In this document: piece by piece, positions 1 through 8,426 of the stretch
How positions within the stretch are numbered: position 1 is the stretch's first letter
Layout of the letters: each line of letters starts with the position of its first letter
Origin: Thiomonas sp. FB-6
GTDB lineage: Bacteria; Pseudomonadota; Gammaproteobacteria; Burkholderiales; Burkholderiaceae_C
Reading direction: 5' to 3'
Assembly (NCBI RefSeq): GCF_000377645.1
Contig: NZ_KB898471.1
Span: 567,084 to 631,083 of the forward strand
DNA: 64,000 nucleotides
Position numbers and translations under genes: made by a program
The notes under the pieces: model-generated
Databases searched by the model: none
What the model was told of the DNA's origin: nothing
What the model saw: only the letters and a program-made list of their open reading frames with translations

Positions 1-733
1 ATCGCTCGCGGCTGGACTCCAGCAGGCGATGGTGGGTGAGATCGAGCTGCAGGGGCGTCAACGCGGCGAAGCCCTGCGCAATGGCATGGAAATCGGTGCC
101 GGGCTGATCGTCCAGCGCGTCGCCGGCCGAGCCGATCCAGTACACCGGCTCGTTGCGCGGATTGCGTTGCATCACCACGGGCTGGCTGGGGTGCCGCTTG
201 CCCAGGCGCGCGACCTGCACGCCGCGCAATTGCGCATGTGGCAGGTTCGGCACGTTCAGGTTGTACAGCACCGCCGGCGAGCCGGCCTCGCGCATCATGC
301 GCTCGACCACGCGCACCGCCACCTCGACGGCGGTGTCCACATGCTCCCAGCCCTTGTGCACCAGCGAAACCGCCAGCGCCGGCAATCCGAACAGGAAGCC
401 CTCGGTCGCCGCGGCCACGGTTCCGGAGTAGATGGTGTCGTCGCCCAGGTTGGCGCCGTTGTTGACCCCGCTGACCACCAGGTCCGGGCGGAAGTCCAGC
501 AGGCCGGTGAGCGCGATGTGCACGCAATCCGAGGGCGTGCCGTTGACGTAGAGAAAGCCGTTGTCGGCCCGGAACACCGAAAGGGGGCGGCTCAGCGTCA
601 GGGCGTTGGAGGCGGCGCTGGCGTTCTGTTCCGGCGCCACCACCGTGACCTCGCCCAGGCGCCGCAGCCCAGCGTACAAGGCATGCAGGCCGGGGGCCAG
701 GTAGCCGTCGTCGTTGGCGAGCAGGATGCGCAT
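1..733 (-). CDS. surE: 5'/3'-nucleotidase SurE (3' end cut by window edge)
   Basis: SurE is a cytoplasmic metal-dependent phosphatase that removes phosphate from nucleoside 5'- and 3'-monophosphates. The start ATG is at 733. The reading begins [15 protein letters not shown], the SurE metal-binding signature with D8 and D9. S39 and N92 (in [12 protein letters not shown]) complete the metal site at the family's usual positions. About 244 codons are visible against a usual length near 250, so only the last few residues lie outside the window. It follows the patatin-like gene by 34 bp on the same strand and could be co-transcribed with it. The identification is secure. Confidence 0.95.
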   Translation of the reverse strand, partial: MRILLANDDGYLAPGLHALYAGLRRLGEVTVVAPEQNASAASNALTLSRPLSVFRADNGFLYVNGTPSDCVHIALTGLLDFRPDLVVSGVNNGANLGDDTIYSGTVAAATEGFLFGLPALAVSLVHKGWEHVDTAVEVAVRVVERMMREAGSPAVLYNLNVPNLPHAQLRGVQVARLGKRHPSQPVVMQRNPRNEPVYWIGSAGDALDDQPGTDFHAIAQGFAALTPLQLDLTHHRLLESSRER

Positions 734-767
734 GCCCGCAGTGTATCGGGCCGGCGCGGGGCGGGCC

Positions 768-1709
768 TCAGGCGAGCAGTTCGCGCAGCAGGGGCAAGGC
801 GTGCTCGGCGGCGCGCAGGCCCTCGGCCATGGCCAGCTCGCCGCGGTGGAAATCCAGCGGCCCGATGCCCGAGACGCGGGGGCGGATCACCACGTCGGCC
901 GGCTCGCCGGCCATGCGGCTGTTGGTGATGCGCACCTGCATGATGTTCAGGCTGGCGGTGAGCACGCCCAGCATCGAGGGCATGGGCAGCGCCGGCGGTC
1001 CGTCGCTGGCGGGCCACAGGCGGCGCCACAGCGCATCCAGGCCGCGGCGGCGCCCCGGCTCCTGCGCCGCGGCTTCGGCCTCGGCCTCGGCTTCGGGCGA
1101 CTCTGTCGGCTCGGCGTACAGCGAAGGGGACGGGCGCGAGCGCCGGCCCACCAGGTCCCAGTTGAGGTCGACCGCGATCACCACGTCGGCCCCCATGGCG
1201 CGGCACAGCGACACCGGCACCGGGTTGACCAGGCCGCCGTCGACCAGCAGGCGGCCGTCGCGCTGCGCCGGCGTGAACAACCCCGGCATCGCGATGGACG
1301 CGCGCACGGCATCGATCACCGGGCCGTCGCGCAGCCAGACCTCGCGCCCCGTGTCCAGCTCGGTGGCCACGCAGGCATAGGGCCGCGCCAGGGCCTCGAT
1401 GCCGGCGTCCTCGAAATGGGCGCGGAAATAGTCCACCAGCTTGCGCCCCTCGATCATGCCGGCCGAGAGTTTCAGGTCGATCAGGCTCATCACGCCCTGG
1501 CGGGTCAGGGAAGCGACCCAGCGTTCCATGCGGTCGATCTGCCCGGCGGCGTAGGCGGCCCCGACCAGCGCGCCGATGGAACTTCCGCATACCAGGTCCG
1601 GCTCGATGCCGGCGCGCAGCAGCGCGCGGATCACCCCCACGTGCGACCAGCCGCGCGCGGAGCCGCTGCCCAGCGCCAGCCCGATGCGAATCCTGCGATG
1701 TGGGTCCAA
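768..1709 (-). CDS. patatin-like phospholipase (RssA type)
   Basis: This is a 313-residue serine acyl hydrolase of the patatin family. Visible elements are the oxyanion motif GSGSARG (residues 14-20), the nucleophile elbow GSSIG with S44, and the second dyad residue D157 in DGG, in the usual order and spacing. No signal peptide or transmembrane segment is seen, so it is probably cytoplasmic like RssA. The start codon is TTG at 1707-1709, chosen because GGAGGA lies about 8 nt upstream and no in-frame ATG or GTG is available nearby. The residues around 220-236 are rich in Ala and Glu and look like a linker. The lipid substrate is unknown. Confidence 0.88.
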   Translation of the reverse strand: MDPHRRIRIGLALGSGSARGWSHVGVIRALLRAGIEPDLVCGSSIGALVGAAYAAGQIDRMERWVASLTRQGVMSLIDLKLSAGMIEGRKLVDYFRAHFEDAGIEALARPYACVATELDTGREVWLRDGPVIDAVRASIAMPGLFTPAQRDGRLLVDGGLVNPVPVSLCRAMGADVVIAVDLNWDLVGRRSRPSPSLYAEPTESPEAEAEAEAAAQEPGRRRGLDALWRRLWPASDGPPALPMPSMLGVLTASLNIMQVRITNSRMAGEPADVVIRPRVSGIGPLDFHRGELAMAEGLRAAEHALPLLRELLA

Positions 1710-1824
1710 AGCCTGTCCTCCGCCCTGGCCCGGACCATAACAGTTCGCGCCGCTGCGCTCGGACCCTGGAGGCGACTACAGTTGACCCTTTTCCCCTGGG
1801 TGTCTCCCCGCGCCGGCTCCGCCG

Positions 1825-2283
1825 ATGAGTTATGTCGATCGCCACCTGCTGAGCAGCGAGCGCGTGCTGTACCGCGCACGCCTGAGCCGCACCGTATTCG
1901 CGCTGCCGCTGGCCATGCTGGCGGCGGCGGCTGCGCTGCCCCTGGTGGGCGGCGCCGCCGTCGGCCTGGGCGCCCTGCTGGCGCTGTTCGCGCTGGGCTA
2001 CGGCCTGCGCGCGTGGATGCGGTACGCCGGGGCCGAGTTCGCGGTCACCGACCGTCGGGTGATCATGAAACTGGGCCTGCTGAGCCGCGTGTCGCTGGAA
2101 ATCATGCTCGACCGGGTGGAAAGCCTGATCGTCGAACAGGGTCTGCTCGGACGCTTGTTCGACTTCGGCTCGGTATCCATCGTCGGCACCGGAGGCACCA
2201 AGGACCCTTTCCCGCTGATCGCCGACCCGCTGGGCTTCCGGCGCGCCGTGCAGGAACAGCTGGCGCGGCCGGCGCGCGGCTGA
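1825..2283 (+). CDS. bacterial PH-domain membrane protein (DUF304/YdbS-like)
   Basis: This 152-residue protein has two adjacent hydrophobic segments (about residues 23-65) followed by a bacterial PH-like domain. The stretch with VTDRRVIMKLGLLS, then DRVESLIVEQGLLGRLFDFG, is typical of the bPH2/DUF304 family (YdbS-like). Such proteins sit in the inner membrane with the PH domain in the cytoplasm, and their role is poorly defined. It is divergent from the patatin-like gene. The next gene on the same strand begins 20 bp after its stop. I see no good ribosome site before the ATG. Confidence 0.8.
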   Translation: MSYVDRHLLSSERVLYRARLSRTVFALPLAMLAAAAALPLVGGAAVGLGALLALFALGYGLRAWMRYAGAEFAVTDRRVIMKLGLLSRVSLEIMLDRVESLIVEQGLLGRLFDFGSVSIVGTGGTKDPFPLIADPLGFRRAVQEQLARPARG

Positions 2284-2303
2284 ACCCCGCCATCCGAGGC
2301 ACC

Positions 2304-2606
2304 ATGGACGAGGAATCGCAGATCCAGGTCCCCCCCTCCTTCATCGCCCTGTTCGTCGAGCCGGGGCGCATCAAGCCGAGGGCCTCGCGTGCGTACATCA
2401 CCGAACGCTACGAGTACTGCGAGGACCTGGCCCAGCTGCTGGCCCAGCGCGCCACCGAGATCCGCGCCGACCTGGGAATCACCGGGGCCGACGTGCTCGA
2501 GCGCATGGGCCGCGGCCTGTCCGAGGCCGCGGCCGGTGTGGACCCGGCCGAGGCGCGCTGGGTGGCCACGCGCCTGGCCGAGATCCTGGGCTGGGCTCCC
2601 GACTGA
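2304..2606 (+). CDS. small conserved hypothetical protein
   Basis: This is a 100-residue soluble protein without membrane segments. The N-terminal part (QIQVPPSFIALFVEPGRIKP) and the helical C-terminal part resemble short proteins I recall from Burkholderiales genomes, some of which carry the unsupported label 'ATPase with chaperone activity'. No Walker motif is present, so that label should not be used. It starts 20 bp after the PH-domain gene and could share its transcript. It is convergent with the MFS gene, with an 11-bp gap between the stops. Function unknown. Confidence 0.7.
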   Translation: MDEESQIQVPPSFIALFVEPGRIKPRASRAYITERYEYCEDLAQLLAQRATEIRADLGITGADVLERMGRGLSEAAAGVDPAEARWVATRLAEILGWAPD

Positions 2607-2617
2607 AATCCCCTTTT

Positions 2618-3913
2618 TCAGGAGGGCAGGACTTCGCCGCGGGTCTCCAGCGCGAAGGGGATCACCAGCAGGCCGGCCACGAAGACCACGGCGGTCCAGG
2701 CCACGGGCGTGCCCAGCGTGCCCATGTGGCTGACCGCGGCGGCCAGGATGAAGTTCACCACCGCGCCGAGAAAGCGGCCGATCGAGGTGTTGAAGGCGAA
2801 GGCCGTGGCACGCACCCGGGTCTCGTACTGCTCGGGCAGCCACAGGCTGAACATGGCGAAATTGCCCCCGAAGAAGCCCAGGAAGAACAAGGTGGCGATG
2901 AACACGCTCAGGCCGTCGGGCACGTAGAAGGCCCAGCCGAAGCTCAGCACGATGCACACGGCCATGCCCAGGAAGTACAGCGACAGGGTGCTCTTGCGCC
3001 CGAAGCGCTCGGCCAGCGGCGGCAGCGCCAGGCAGCCCAGGATGGTGCCGATGGACAGGATGCCGGTGCCGATCGAGGCCATGTGCACGGCCTGCAGGTG
3101 GCTCATGCCCTGCTTGAGCGCGAGCTGGATGATGGCCGCCGGCTCGTACACCGCGCCGGCCCACAGGCCGATGATGGCCACCGTCAGCAGGGTCGCGTTG
3201 ACCAGGGTACGGCGTCGGTACCGGGCATTGAAGATCTCCGACAGCGGGCTGCGGCGGGTGGGCTTGCCGGCATGCTGCCACTTGTCGGGCTCGCCGACCT
3301 TGAGCATGGTGTAGATGGACACCACCACCGGGAACAGGCCGCACAGGAACATGGCGCGCCAGCCGAAACGCGCGCCCACCGTGAAGTTCAGCGCGGCGGC
3401 GATGAAAAAGCCCGCGTAGTAGCCGGTCTGCAAATAGCCGGCGCCCATCTTGCGCCGGTCCTCGGGCCAGGACTCGGCCACGAAGGTTCCGGCCAGCGCC
3501 CACTCCCCTCCGATGCCGATGCCGGCCAGCAGGCGGAACAGCGCGAGTTCCCACACGTTCTGCGACAAGGCGGCCAGGCCGGTGAACAGGGCATAGCCGA
3601 AGATGGTCGCGGCCAGCACGCGGGTGCGTCCGAAGCGGTCGGCGATCGGGCCCCAGATGAAGGACAGACCCCAGCCGACCAGGAACAGGGCGAACAGGAT
3701 CGAGCCGGCCAGCCCGACGTGCGCGGGCGTGGGCGTGATGCCCGACCTGGGCAGCAGTTCGGTCAGCGCCGGCACCAGCACCAGTGCGTAGATGATGGAG
3801 TCCATGCCGTCCAGGGTCCAGCCGAACCATGCGGCCCAGAAGCCGCGGATCTGCTGGGCGTTCAACGGCGTTCGAACGGGCGGCACGGCAGCGCCCAGGG
3901 TGTTCTGATTCAT
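2618..3913 (-). CDS. MFS transporter, candidate malonate carrier
   Basis: This 431-residue inner-membrane protein has about 12 predicted segments and belongs to the sugar/aromatic-acid MFS group. The loop 2-3 signature reads GPIADRFGRTRVL, and RLLAGIGIGGEW follows in helix 4. The start is the ATG at 3913, because GGAGGAG lies 6-12 nt upstream. An ATG 15 bp earlier overlaps that ribosome site and is unlikely. The gene begins 51 bp after mdcH on the same strand. Known malonate carriers (MdcF, MdcLM, MadLM, MatC) are absent here. By position this carrier probably imports malonate with protons, which is an inference. Confidence 0.85.
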   Translation of the reverse strand: MNQNTLGAAVPPVRTPLNAQQIRGFWAAWFGWTLDGMDSIIYALVLVPALTELLPRSGITPTPAHVGLAGSILFALFLVGWGLSFIWGPIADRFGRTRVLAATIFGYALFTGLAALSQNVWELALFRLLAGIGIGGEWALAGTFVAESWPEDRRKMGAGYLQTGYYAGFFIAAALNFTVGARFGWRAMFLCGLFPVVVSIYTMLKVGEPDKWQHAGKPTRRSPLSEIFNARYRRRTLVNATLLTVAIIGLWAGAVYEPAAIIQLALKQGMSHLQAVHMASIGTGILSIGTILGCLALPPLAERFGRKSTLSLYFLGMAVCIVLSFGWAFYVPDGLSVFIATLFFLGFFGGNFAMFSLWLPEQYETRVRATAFAFNTSIGRFLGAVVNFILAAAVSHMGTLGTPVAWTAVVFVAGLLVIPFALETRGEVLPS

Positions 3914-3964
3914 CGTTGTCTCCTCCATGCGGGTGCATCCCGCTTATGCCAAGGGTCTTGCCTG

Positions 3965-4909
3965 CTATTGCCGGGATCGCGCCCGCTGCGCCCGCACGAC
4001 CAGCGAGCGCAGGCTCGACTCCTCGCTGACCAGCACTTCCACGCGGCAGCTGAGCTGCCGCACCATGCGCCCCAGCGTCTGCCCGGGCGGCATCTCGATC
4101 ACGCACTGCACGCCCAGCTCGAGCAGCAGCCGGTTGGCGTCGTTCCAGCGCACCGGTCGCATCACGCCTTCGGCCAGGTCCCGCGCGATGTCGCCGGCCG
4201 CGCGCAGCGCGCGCGCCGTGGTGTTGGCCACGTACGGCAGCCGCGCGTCGCGCAGCCGCAGGCCGCGCAGCGAATCGGCCAGCTCCCCGGCGCAGTGCGC
4301 CAGCAGCGGGCAATGCGAGGGCACGGCCACGGCCAGCCGCTCCACCTGGCGCGCCCCGGCGGCGCGCGCCGCGCCGAGGAGCTCCTCGAGCTGCGGCTCC
4401 GCGCCGGCCACGACGAATTGCGCGTCGCCGTTGAGGTTGGCCAGGTACGCCCGCTCGCGTGGATCCTCGCGCCCCGCGTTGACCTGCTCCAGCAAGGCTT
4501 CCAGCGGGCTCTGGCGCAGGCCCGAGACGGCCAGCATGCCGTAGCCCCGCGGAAAATCGTCCTCCATGCAGCGGGCGCGCAGGCGCACCAGGCGCAGCGC
4601 GTCGGCGAACTCCAGGGCACCGCAGGCCACGGCCGCGCCGAAAGCTCCCACGGAAAGCCCGGCCGCGGCATCGGGCAGCACGCCCTCGGCCTCCAGCGCG
4701 CGCGCCTGCGCCACGCCGGCCACCAGCAGGCCCAGTTGCACGCCCACGGTGGACTGCAGGGCCGGCCCGCGGTCGTAGCTCTCCACCGCTTCGCCGAGCA
4801 GATCGGACGCTTCCTGCAAGGTCTCGCGCACACGCGCATGCTCGGGCAGGCGCCGCAGATAGCCCTCGCTTTGCGCGCCCTGCCCCGGGAACAGGAAGGC
4901 CAGTTGCAT
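3965..4909 (-). CDS. mdcH: malonate decarboxylase malonyl-CoA:ACP transacylase MdcH
   Basis: MdcH loads malonyl groups from malonyl-CoA onto the acyl-carrier subunit MdcC to prime malonate decarboxylase. The 314 residues begin MQLAFLFPGQGAQ, the FabD-type N-terminus. The nucleophile is S86 in GLSVGA, and a conserved His is expected in AVPSHCPLL. The start ATG at 4909 shares its A with the mdcG stop (TGATG), which indicates translational coupling. It is the last mdc gene before the MFS carrier. Confidence 0.93.
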   Translation of the reverse strand: MQLAFLFPGQGAQSEGYLRRLPEHARVRETLQEASDLLGEAVESYDRGPALQSTVGVQLGLLVAGVAQARALEAEGVLPDAAAGLSVGAFGAAVACGALEFADALRLVRLRARCMEDDFPRGYGMLAVSGLRQSPLEALLEQVNAGREDPRERAYLANLNGDAQFVVAGAEPQLEELLGAARAAGARQVERLAVAVPSHCPLLAHCAGELADSLRGLRLRDARLPYVANTTARALRAAGDIARDLAEGVMRPVRWNDANRLLLELGVQCVIEMPPGQTLGRMVRQLSCRVEVLVSEESSLRSLVVRAQRARSRQ

Positions 4910-5553
4910 CAGGCTCTCCGCGCTGCCGGGCGCAGCAGCGCACCGCTGGGCCCGCGCAGCAGGTAGGCCCCTCCGGCGGCGAATTCGGCCAGCGCCGCGC
5001 CGCCGGCCGGCCATTCCAGCAGCACGTCGATGCGCGCCGCGCTACTTCGCGGCAAGGCCTCGAGCCAGGCGCGCGCCCGCGCGCGGGCCGGAGCGCGCGC
5101 GCAACGCACCACGATGTCCAGATCGCTGCCCGGGCGGGTGCAGGCCCAGCCGCTGGCGAGTTCGAAGCCGACGCTTCCCGCGGGCCCCCAGTCGCGCGGG
5201 CCCGCCTGTGCCCAGGCCAGCTCCAGCTGCGCCAGCGCGCGAAAGGCATCCAGCGCCGAGCGCGCCGGATCGAGGCCGGCTGCCCGAGCGCGCAGCTCGG
5301 CCGGGCGCAGCTGCTCGCCCACGTCCACCGCATCCAGCCAGGCGGCCGCGCGCTGCGTGCGCTGCGCGCCGCGCACGCCGACGGCGATGCGCCCGGCGCG
5401 CGCGGCCGCGCGCCGCGTGACCACCCAGGGGGCCGCCGCCAGCGCGGCCTGGGCCCAGGCCTGCGGAGCCTGCTCCCAGTGCAGCGCGCGCGGCGAGCGC
5501 AGGCGCAGCAGATCGTGCACCTGCACCCGCCGGTCCGGGCTCAGCGCGTCCAT
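4909..5553 (-). CDS. mdcG: phosphoribosyl-dephospho-CoA transferase MdcG
   Basis: MdcG transfers the triphosphoribosyl-dephospho-CoA group made by MdcB onto a serine of MdcC, giving the active acyl carrier. The 214-residue product starts MDALSPDRRVQVHDLL. It contains the nucleotidyltransferase motif GSDLDIVVRC in its central part, with the expected acidic metal ligands. The ATG at 5553 lies inside the end of mdcE (13-bp overlap), so the two are probably coupled. The length fits the family. The protein is very rich in Ala and Arg, in keeping with the local GC. Confidence 0.92.
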   Translation of the reverse strand: MDALSPDRRVQVHDLLRLRSPRALHWEQAPQAWAQAALAAAPWVVTRRAAARAGRIAVGVRGAQRTQRAAAWLDAVDVGEQLRPAELRARAAGLDPARSALDAFRALAQLELAWAQAGPRDWGPAGSVGFELASGWACTRPGSDLDIVVRCARAPARARARAWLEALPRSSAARIDVLLEWPAGGAALAEFAAGGAYLLRGPSGALLRPAARRA

Positions 5554-6359
5554 TGCTCGGCCATGCGCCGGCGCACCTCGGCGGAAGCGGCGCGCCCGCT
5601 GCGTGCGCGCTCCGAGTTCCAGCGCACCGACAGGTCGCGCTCCGCGGGCCCGATGTCGCGCAGCGCCTCGACCAGGGCCGCGCGCACCGCATCCACCTGC
5701 GCGGGGCTCGGCGCCTGCGCGTCCACCCCGCCGATCAGCCGGTGCAGCAAGCCCAGCCCGGCGTAGTCGGCGATGCGGTAGGACATCGGCGGCTGCGCGG
5801 CGGCGATCTCGTCGAGTTCGGCCAGGCTGCGCCGGGTGACCCGCGCCGCCGCCTCCCGTCCCATCGCATGCACGCTCACGCCGGCGTCGTCCAGCGCGAG
5901 CAGGCGATGCGCCTGGTAGCCGTGCGCCAGGAAGGCGCCCGACATCGCGGCACCCACCAGCAGTGCGAGCACCTTGTGCCCGGCCTGGCGCGCGCTGGCA
6001 TAGGCGTCCACCGCGGCCGCGCAGGCCAGGTGGATGCCCAGCATCTCCTCGCGGCGCCCGTAGGCCTGGCCCCGCACGTCGACCACCGCGACCAGCGCGC
6101 GGCGCGCGCCGTCGCGCTCCTGGTCCTGCCGGCAGGCCTCGCGCACCGCCGCGGCCAGGCCCCAGGCCTCGCGCAGCCCGACCTCGCCGTGGCGGGCCCT
6201 GGCGAAGGGGCTGGCCGGGTCGGGCACCACCGCCAGGAAACGCGCCGGTGCACCGTCCAGCGTGCCGTCGGCGGCCAGCACCGAGGGCGGCAGGCCGTCC
6301 ACGCGGGTGGCGTCCGCGGCCAGCTGCTCGAACCAGATCCTGCCGCGCGTGAGGGGCAT
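5541..6359 (-). CDS. mdcE: malonate decarboxylase gamma subunit MdcE
   Basis: MdcE is the gamma half of the biotin-independent malonyl-S-ACP decarboxylase and is related to the carboxyltransferase alpha family. The 272-residue product shows the gamma-subunit core AVVDVRGQAYGRREEMLGI and GAAMSGAFLAHGYQAHR. The ATG at 6359 is 2 bp after the mdcD stop. It works as a complex with MdcD to remove CO2 from malonyl-ACP and give acetyl-ACP. All neighbours on this strand belong to the same pathway. Confidence 0.95.
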   Translation of the reverse strand: MPLTRGRIWFEQLAADATRVDGLPPSVLAADGTLDGAPARFLAVVPDPASPFARARHGEVGLREAWGLAAAVREACRQDQERDGARRALVAVVDVRGQAYGRREEMLGIHLACAAAVDAYASARQAGHKVLALLVGAAMSGAFLAHGYQAHRLLALDDAGVSVHAMGREAAARVTRRSLAELDEIAAAQPPMSYRIADYAGLGLLHRLIGGVDAQAPSPAQVDAVRAALVEALRDIGPAERDLSVRWNSERARSGRAASAEVRRRMAEQWTR

Positions 6360-6361
6360 GT

Positions 6362-7243
6362 TCAAGGTTGGTCTCCCTGCGCCGAAAGCGGCGCCTTCCA
6401 GGCCGCGCGCAGTTCCCGCGGCCCCAGATCCTCGCAGGCCGCCAGGGCTTCGATACGCGCGCGCCAGGCGGCCACCTGGCTGCTGCGCGCCGGGCCCGGC
6501 GCCTGCGACACGAAGGACAGCCATTGCCCGCGCAGTTGCGCAGCATCGTCCTCCACCAGCGCGTCGGCCAGGCCGGTGGCCACGCGCTGCTCGCCGCCGA
6601 TCAGGCTCCACACCAGGCGGCGGTCGCCGGCGTCGAGTTCCTCCGCGCCGGCTTCCTGCTCGATCACCTCGGGCCCGTTCATGCCCAGCCGGGCCTGGCG
6701 CGTGACGATGATGTGCGAGCACAGACCGGCCACCAGCGACATGCCGCCGAAGCAGCCGACCAGGCCGGCGACGATCGCCACCACCGGCACGTGCCGGCGC
6801 AAGGCGACCACCGCCGACTGGATCTCGGCGATCACCGCCAGCCCCAGGTTGGCCTCCTGCAGGCGCACCCCTCCGGTCTCCAGCAACAGCACCGGCAGCA
6901 CGAGGCGTCCAGCCTCGCAGTCGCGCAGCGCCAGCTCCAGCGCCGCGGCGATCTTCGCGCCGCAGACCTCGCCGATGCTGCCTCCCTGGAAACGCCCTTC
7001 GAGCGCGGCGACCACCGCCTCGCGCCCGCCCAGGCTTCCCCGCAACACGACGACGCCGTCGTCGGACTGCGGCACGATGCCCTGGCGCGGCAGCCAGGGA
7101 GACTGCAGGCCGTCGAAGGGGCCGAGCAGCTCGCGCTGGCCCTGCGGGTCGAGCAGCGCGCGCGCGCGTTCGCGCGCTCCCATCTCGATGAAACTCTGGC
7201 GCGCCAGCACCTCGGGCTGGGGCGCGTGGGCTTGGGCGTTCAT
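6362..7243 (-). CDS. mdcD: malonate decarboxylase beta subunit MdcD
   Basis: MdcD is the beta half of the decarboxylase, a crotonase-fold carboxyltransferase relative. The 293 residues include the conserved blocks FIEMGARERARALLDP near the N-terminus, GGSIGEVCGAKIAAALELA and LLLETGGVRLQEANLGLA in the middle, and GCFGGMSLVAGLCSHIIVT, where the oxyanion-hole glycines sit. The ATG overlaps the mdcC stop (ATGA). Length and gene position match the mdc operons of Klebsiella, Acinetobacter and Pseudomonas. Confidence 0.95.
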   Translation of the reverse strand: MNAQAHAPQPEVLARQSFIEMGARERARALLDPQGQRELLGPFDGLQSPWLPRQGIVPQSDDGVVVLRGSLGGREAVVAALEGRFQGGSIGEVCGAKIAAALELALRDCEAGRLVLPVLLLETGGVRLQEANLGLAVIAEIQSAVVALRRHVPVVAIVAGLVGCFGGMSLVAGLCSHIIVTRQARLGMNGPEVIEQEAGAEELDAGDRRLVWSLIGGEQRVATGLADALVEDDAAQLRGQWLSFVSQAPGPARSSQVAAWRARIEALAACEDLGPRELRAAWKAPLSAQGDQP

Positions 7244-7530
7244 GGACGCGAGGCCTCCAGGGCTTGTTCCAGACGCAGCGCGACGACTCCCGGCGTGGCG
7301 CCGAAGTCGTTGATCCGCAGCGAGGCCGCGACCGGATGACGTTCGAAAAAGCGCTGCAGCACGCGGCGCCAGATCTCGCCGTAGCCGTCGACGCTGGTGC
7401 ATACGCGTACCCGCGCGCGGTCCGCGGCGGGTTCGAGGAGGATTTCCAGGTCTCCCGAGCCGACCACCCCCACGTGCGCCCTTTGCGCCACGGGGCGCTC
7501 GGCCCGGAATTCGAATTCGAGGTTTTCCAT
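7240..7530 (-). CDS. mdcC: malonate decarboxylase acyl-carrier subunit MdcC
   Basis: This small delta subunit carries the acetyl or malonyl thioester during catalysis. The 96-residue product has S25 in the motif VVGSGDLEILLEP, the known attachment site for the 2'-(5''-triphosphoribosyl)-3'-dephospho-CoA group. The rest (INDFGATPGVVALRLEQALE) matches the family. The ATG is at 7530, 2 bp after the mdcB stop, and the stop overlaps the mdcD start (ATGA). It is modified by MdcB and MdcG and charged by MdcA and MdcH. Confidence 0.95.
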   Translation of the reverse strand: MENLEFEFRAERPVAQRAHVGVVGSGDLEILLEPAADRARVRVCTSVDGYGEIWRRVLQRFFERHPVAASLRINDFGATPGVVALRLEQALEASRP

Positions 7531-7532
7531 GT

Positions 7533-8426
7533 TCAACCCTGGGTCGATGAAGAGGTGCCCGCGCTCACCGTCTGCAGGAACAGCGCGGCCGCCAGCAGGT
7601 CCGCGCTGCCGCCCGGCGAGGCATTGCGCGCCAGCAGTTCGGCGTCCAGGCGCAGCAGTCGCGCATGCCCGGCCTCGCTGGCGGCGCCGCCCAGCTGCAG
7701 CGCGTGCCGGGCACCGTGCTGCGCCAGCGCCAGCGCCTCGCGGCCTCCGCGGTGCAGCAGGCAGGTATCGTCGAGTTCGGCCATGATCGCCAGCAGCGCG
7801 TCCAGGCGTGCATGCTCGGGGCGCGCGCCCTCGGCCAGGCGCCGGCGCAACATCGGCAAGCCGGCGCCCAGCACCTGCGGGAAACCGGCGCAGGCCTGCC
7901 CGCGCGCGCCCGCCACGCCGAAACGCTGCATCGCCCGCGCGCCGTGGCTTGGGGTGCGCGGGGCCTGGGCGGCGTCGTCGTGCGCGGCGATGCGCGCGGC
8001 GGTGCGGCACAGATGCGCCGCGGCGGCGCCCGCCCCCAGCAGCGCGCGCGCGCCCAGCAGCAGGCCCAGCGCCCAGATGGCGCCGCGGTGCGCATTGCTG
8101 CCCTGCGTGGCCAGCAGCATGCGCTGTTCGGCCACGCGCCCGATGGCGGCCAGGCGCGTGCGCAGCGCGGCGTCGGGTCGCGCCTCGAAGGCCGCCAGCG
8201 CCATGTCGGCGAAGGGCCCGCGCAGGGAAGCCGCCGAGCGCAGCATGCGCGCCAGGTCCAGGTCTCGATGCGCCCCGCTGCCGCGCGTGTCGACCAGCGC
8301 CGGCTTCGGACTGAGCAGCGCCTCGTCGCGCAAGGCCTGCACCGCGCATTCCGCCAGGAAGGCGGCCTGCGCGCGCGAGCCGGTGCGCGCATCGGTCCGG
8401 ATCTGCCGCGCCGCGAGCATCGCCAT
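7533..8426 (-). CDS. mdcB: triphosphoribosyl-dephospho-CoA synthase MdcB
   Basis: MdcB (CitG family) condenses ATP with 3'-dephospho-CoA to make the precursor of the MdcC prosthetic group. The 297-residue product contains the CitG-type motif LSPKPALVDTRGSGAHRDLD, the block GSNAHRGAIWALGLL and the C-terminal HRGGREAL. The ATG at 8426 shares a base with the mdcA stop (TGATG). A second in-frame ATG lies two codons later. Identification is firm from the motifs and the operon. Confidence 0.93.
   Translation of the reverse strand: MAMLAARQIRTDARTGSRAQAAFLAECAVQALRDEALLSPKPALVDTRGSGAHRDLDLARMLRSAASLRGPFADMALAAFEARPDAALRTRLAAIGRVAEQRMLLATQGSNAHRGAIWALGLLLGARALLGAGAAAAHLCRTAARIAAHDDAAQAPRTPSHGARAMQRFGVAGARGQACAGFPQVLGAGLPMLRRRLAEGARPEHARLDALLAIMAELDDTCLLHRGGREALALAQHGARHALQLGGAASEAGHARLLRLDAELLARNASPGGSADLLAAALFLQTVSAGTSSSTQG

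Noticed and set aside
1998-5333. A 1111-codon open reading on the minus strand across several genes
   Set aside because: It spans, out of frame, the PH-domain gene, the small protein gene, the MFS gene, mdcH and part of mdcG. High GC makes such long shadows common. The protein is an Arg/Ala/Gly-rich mix without domains.
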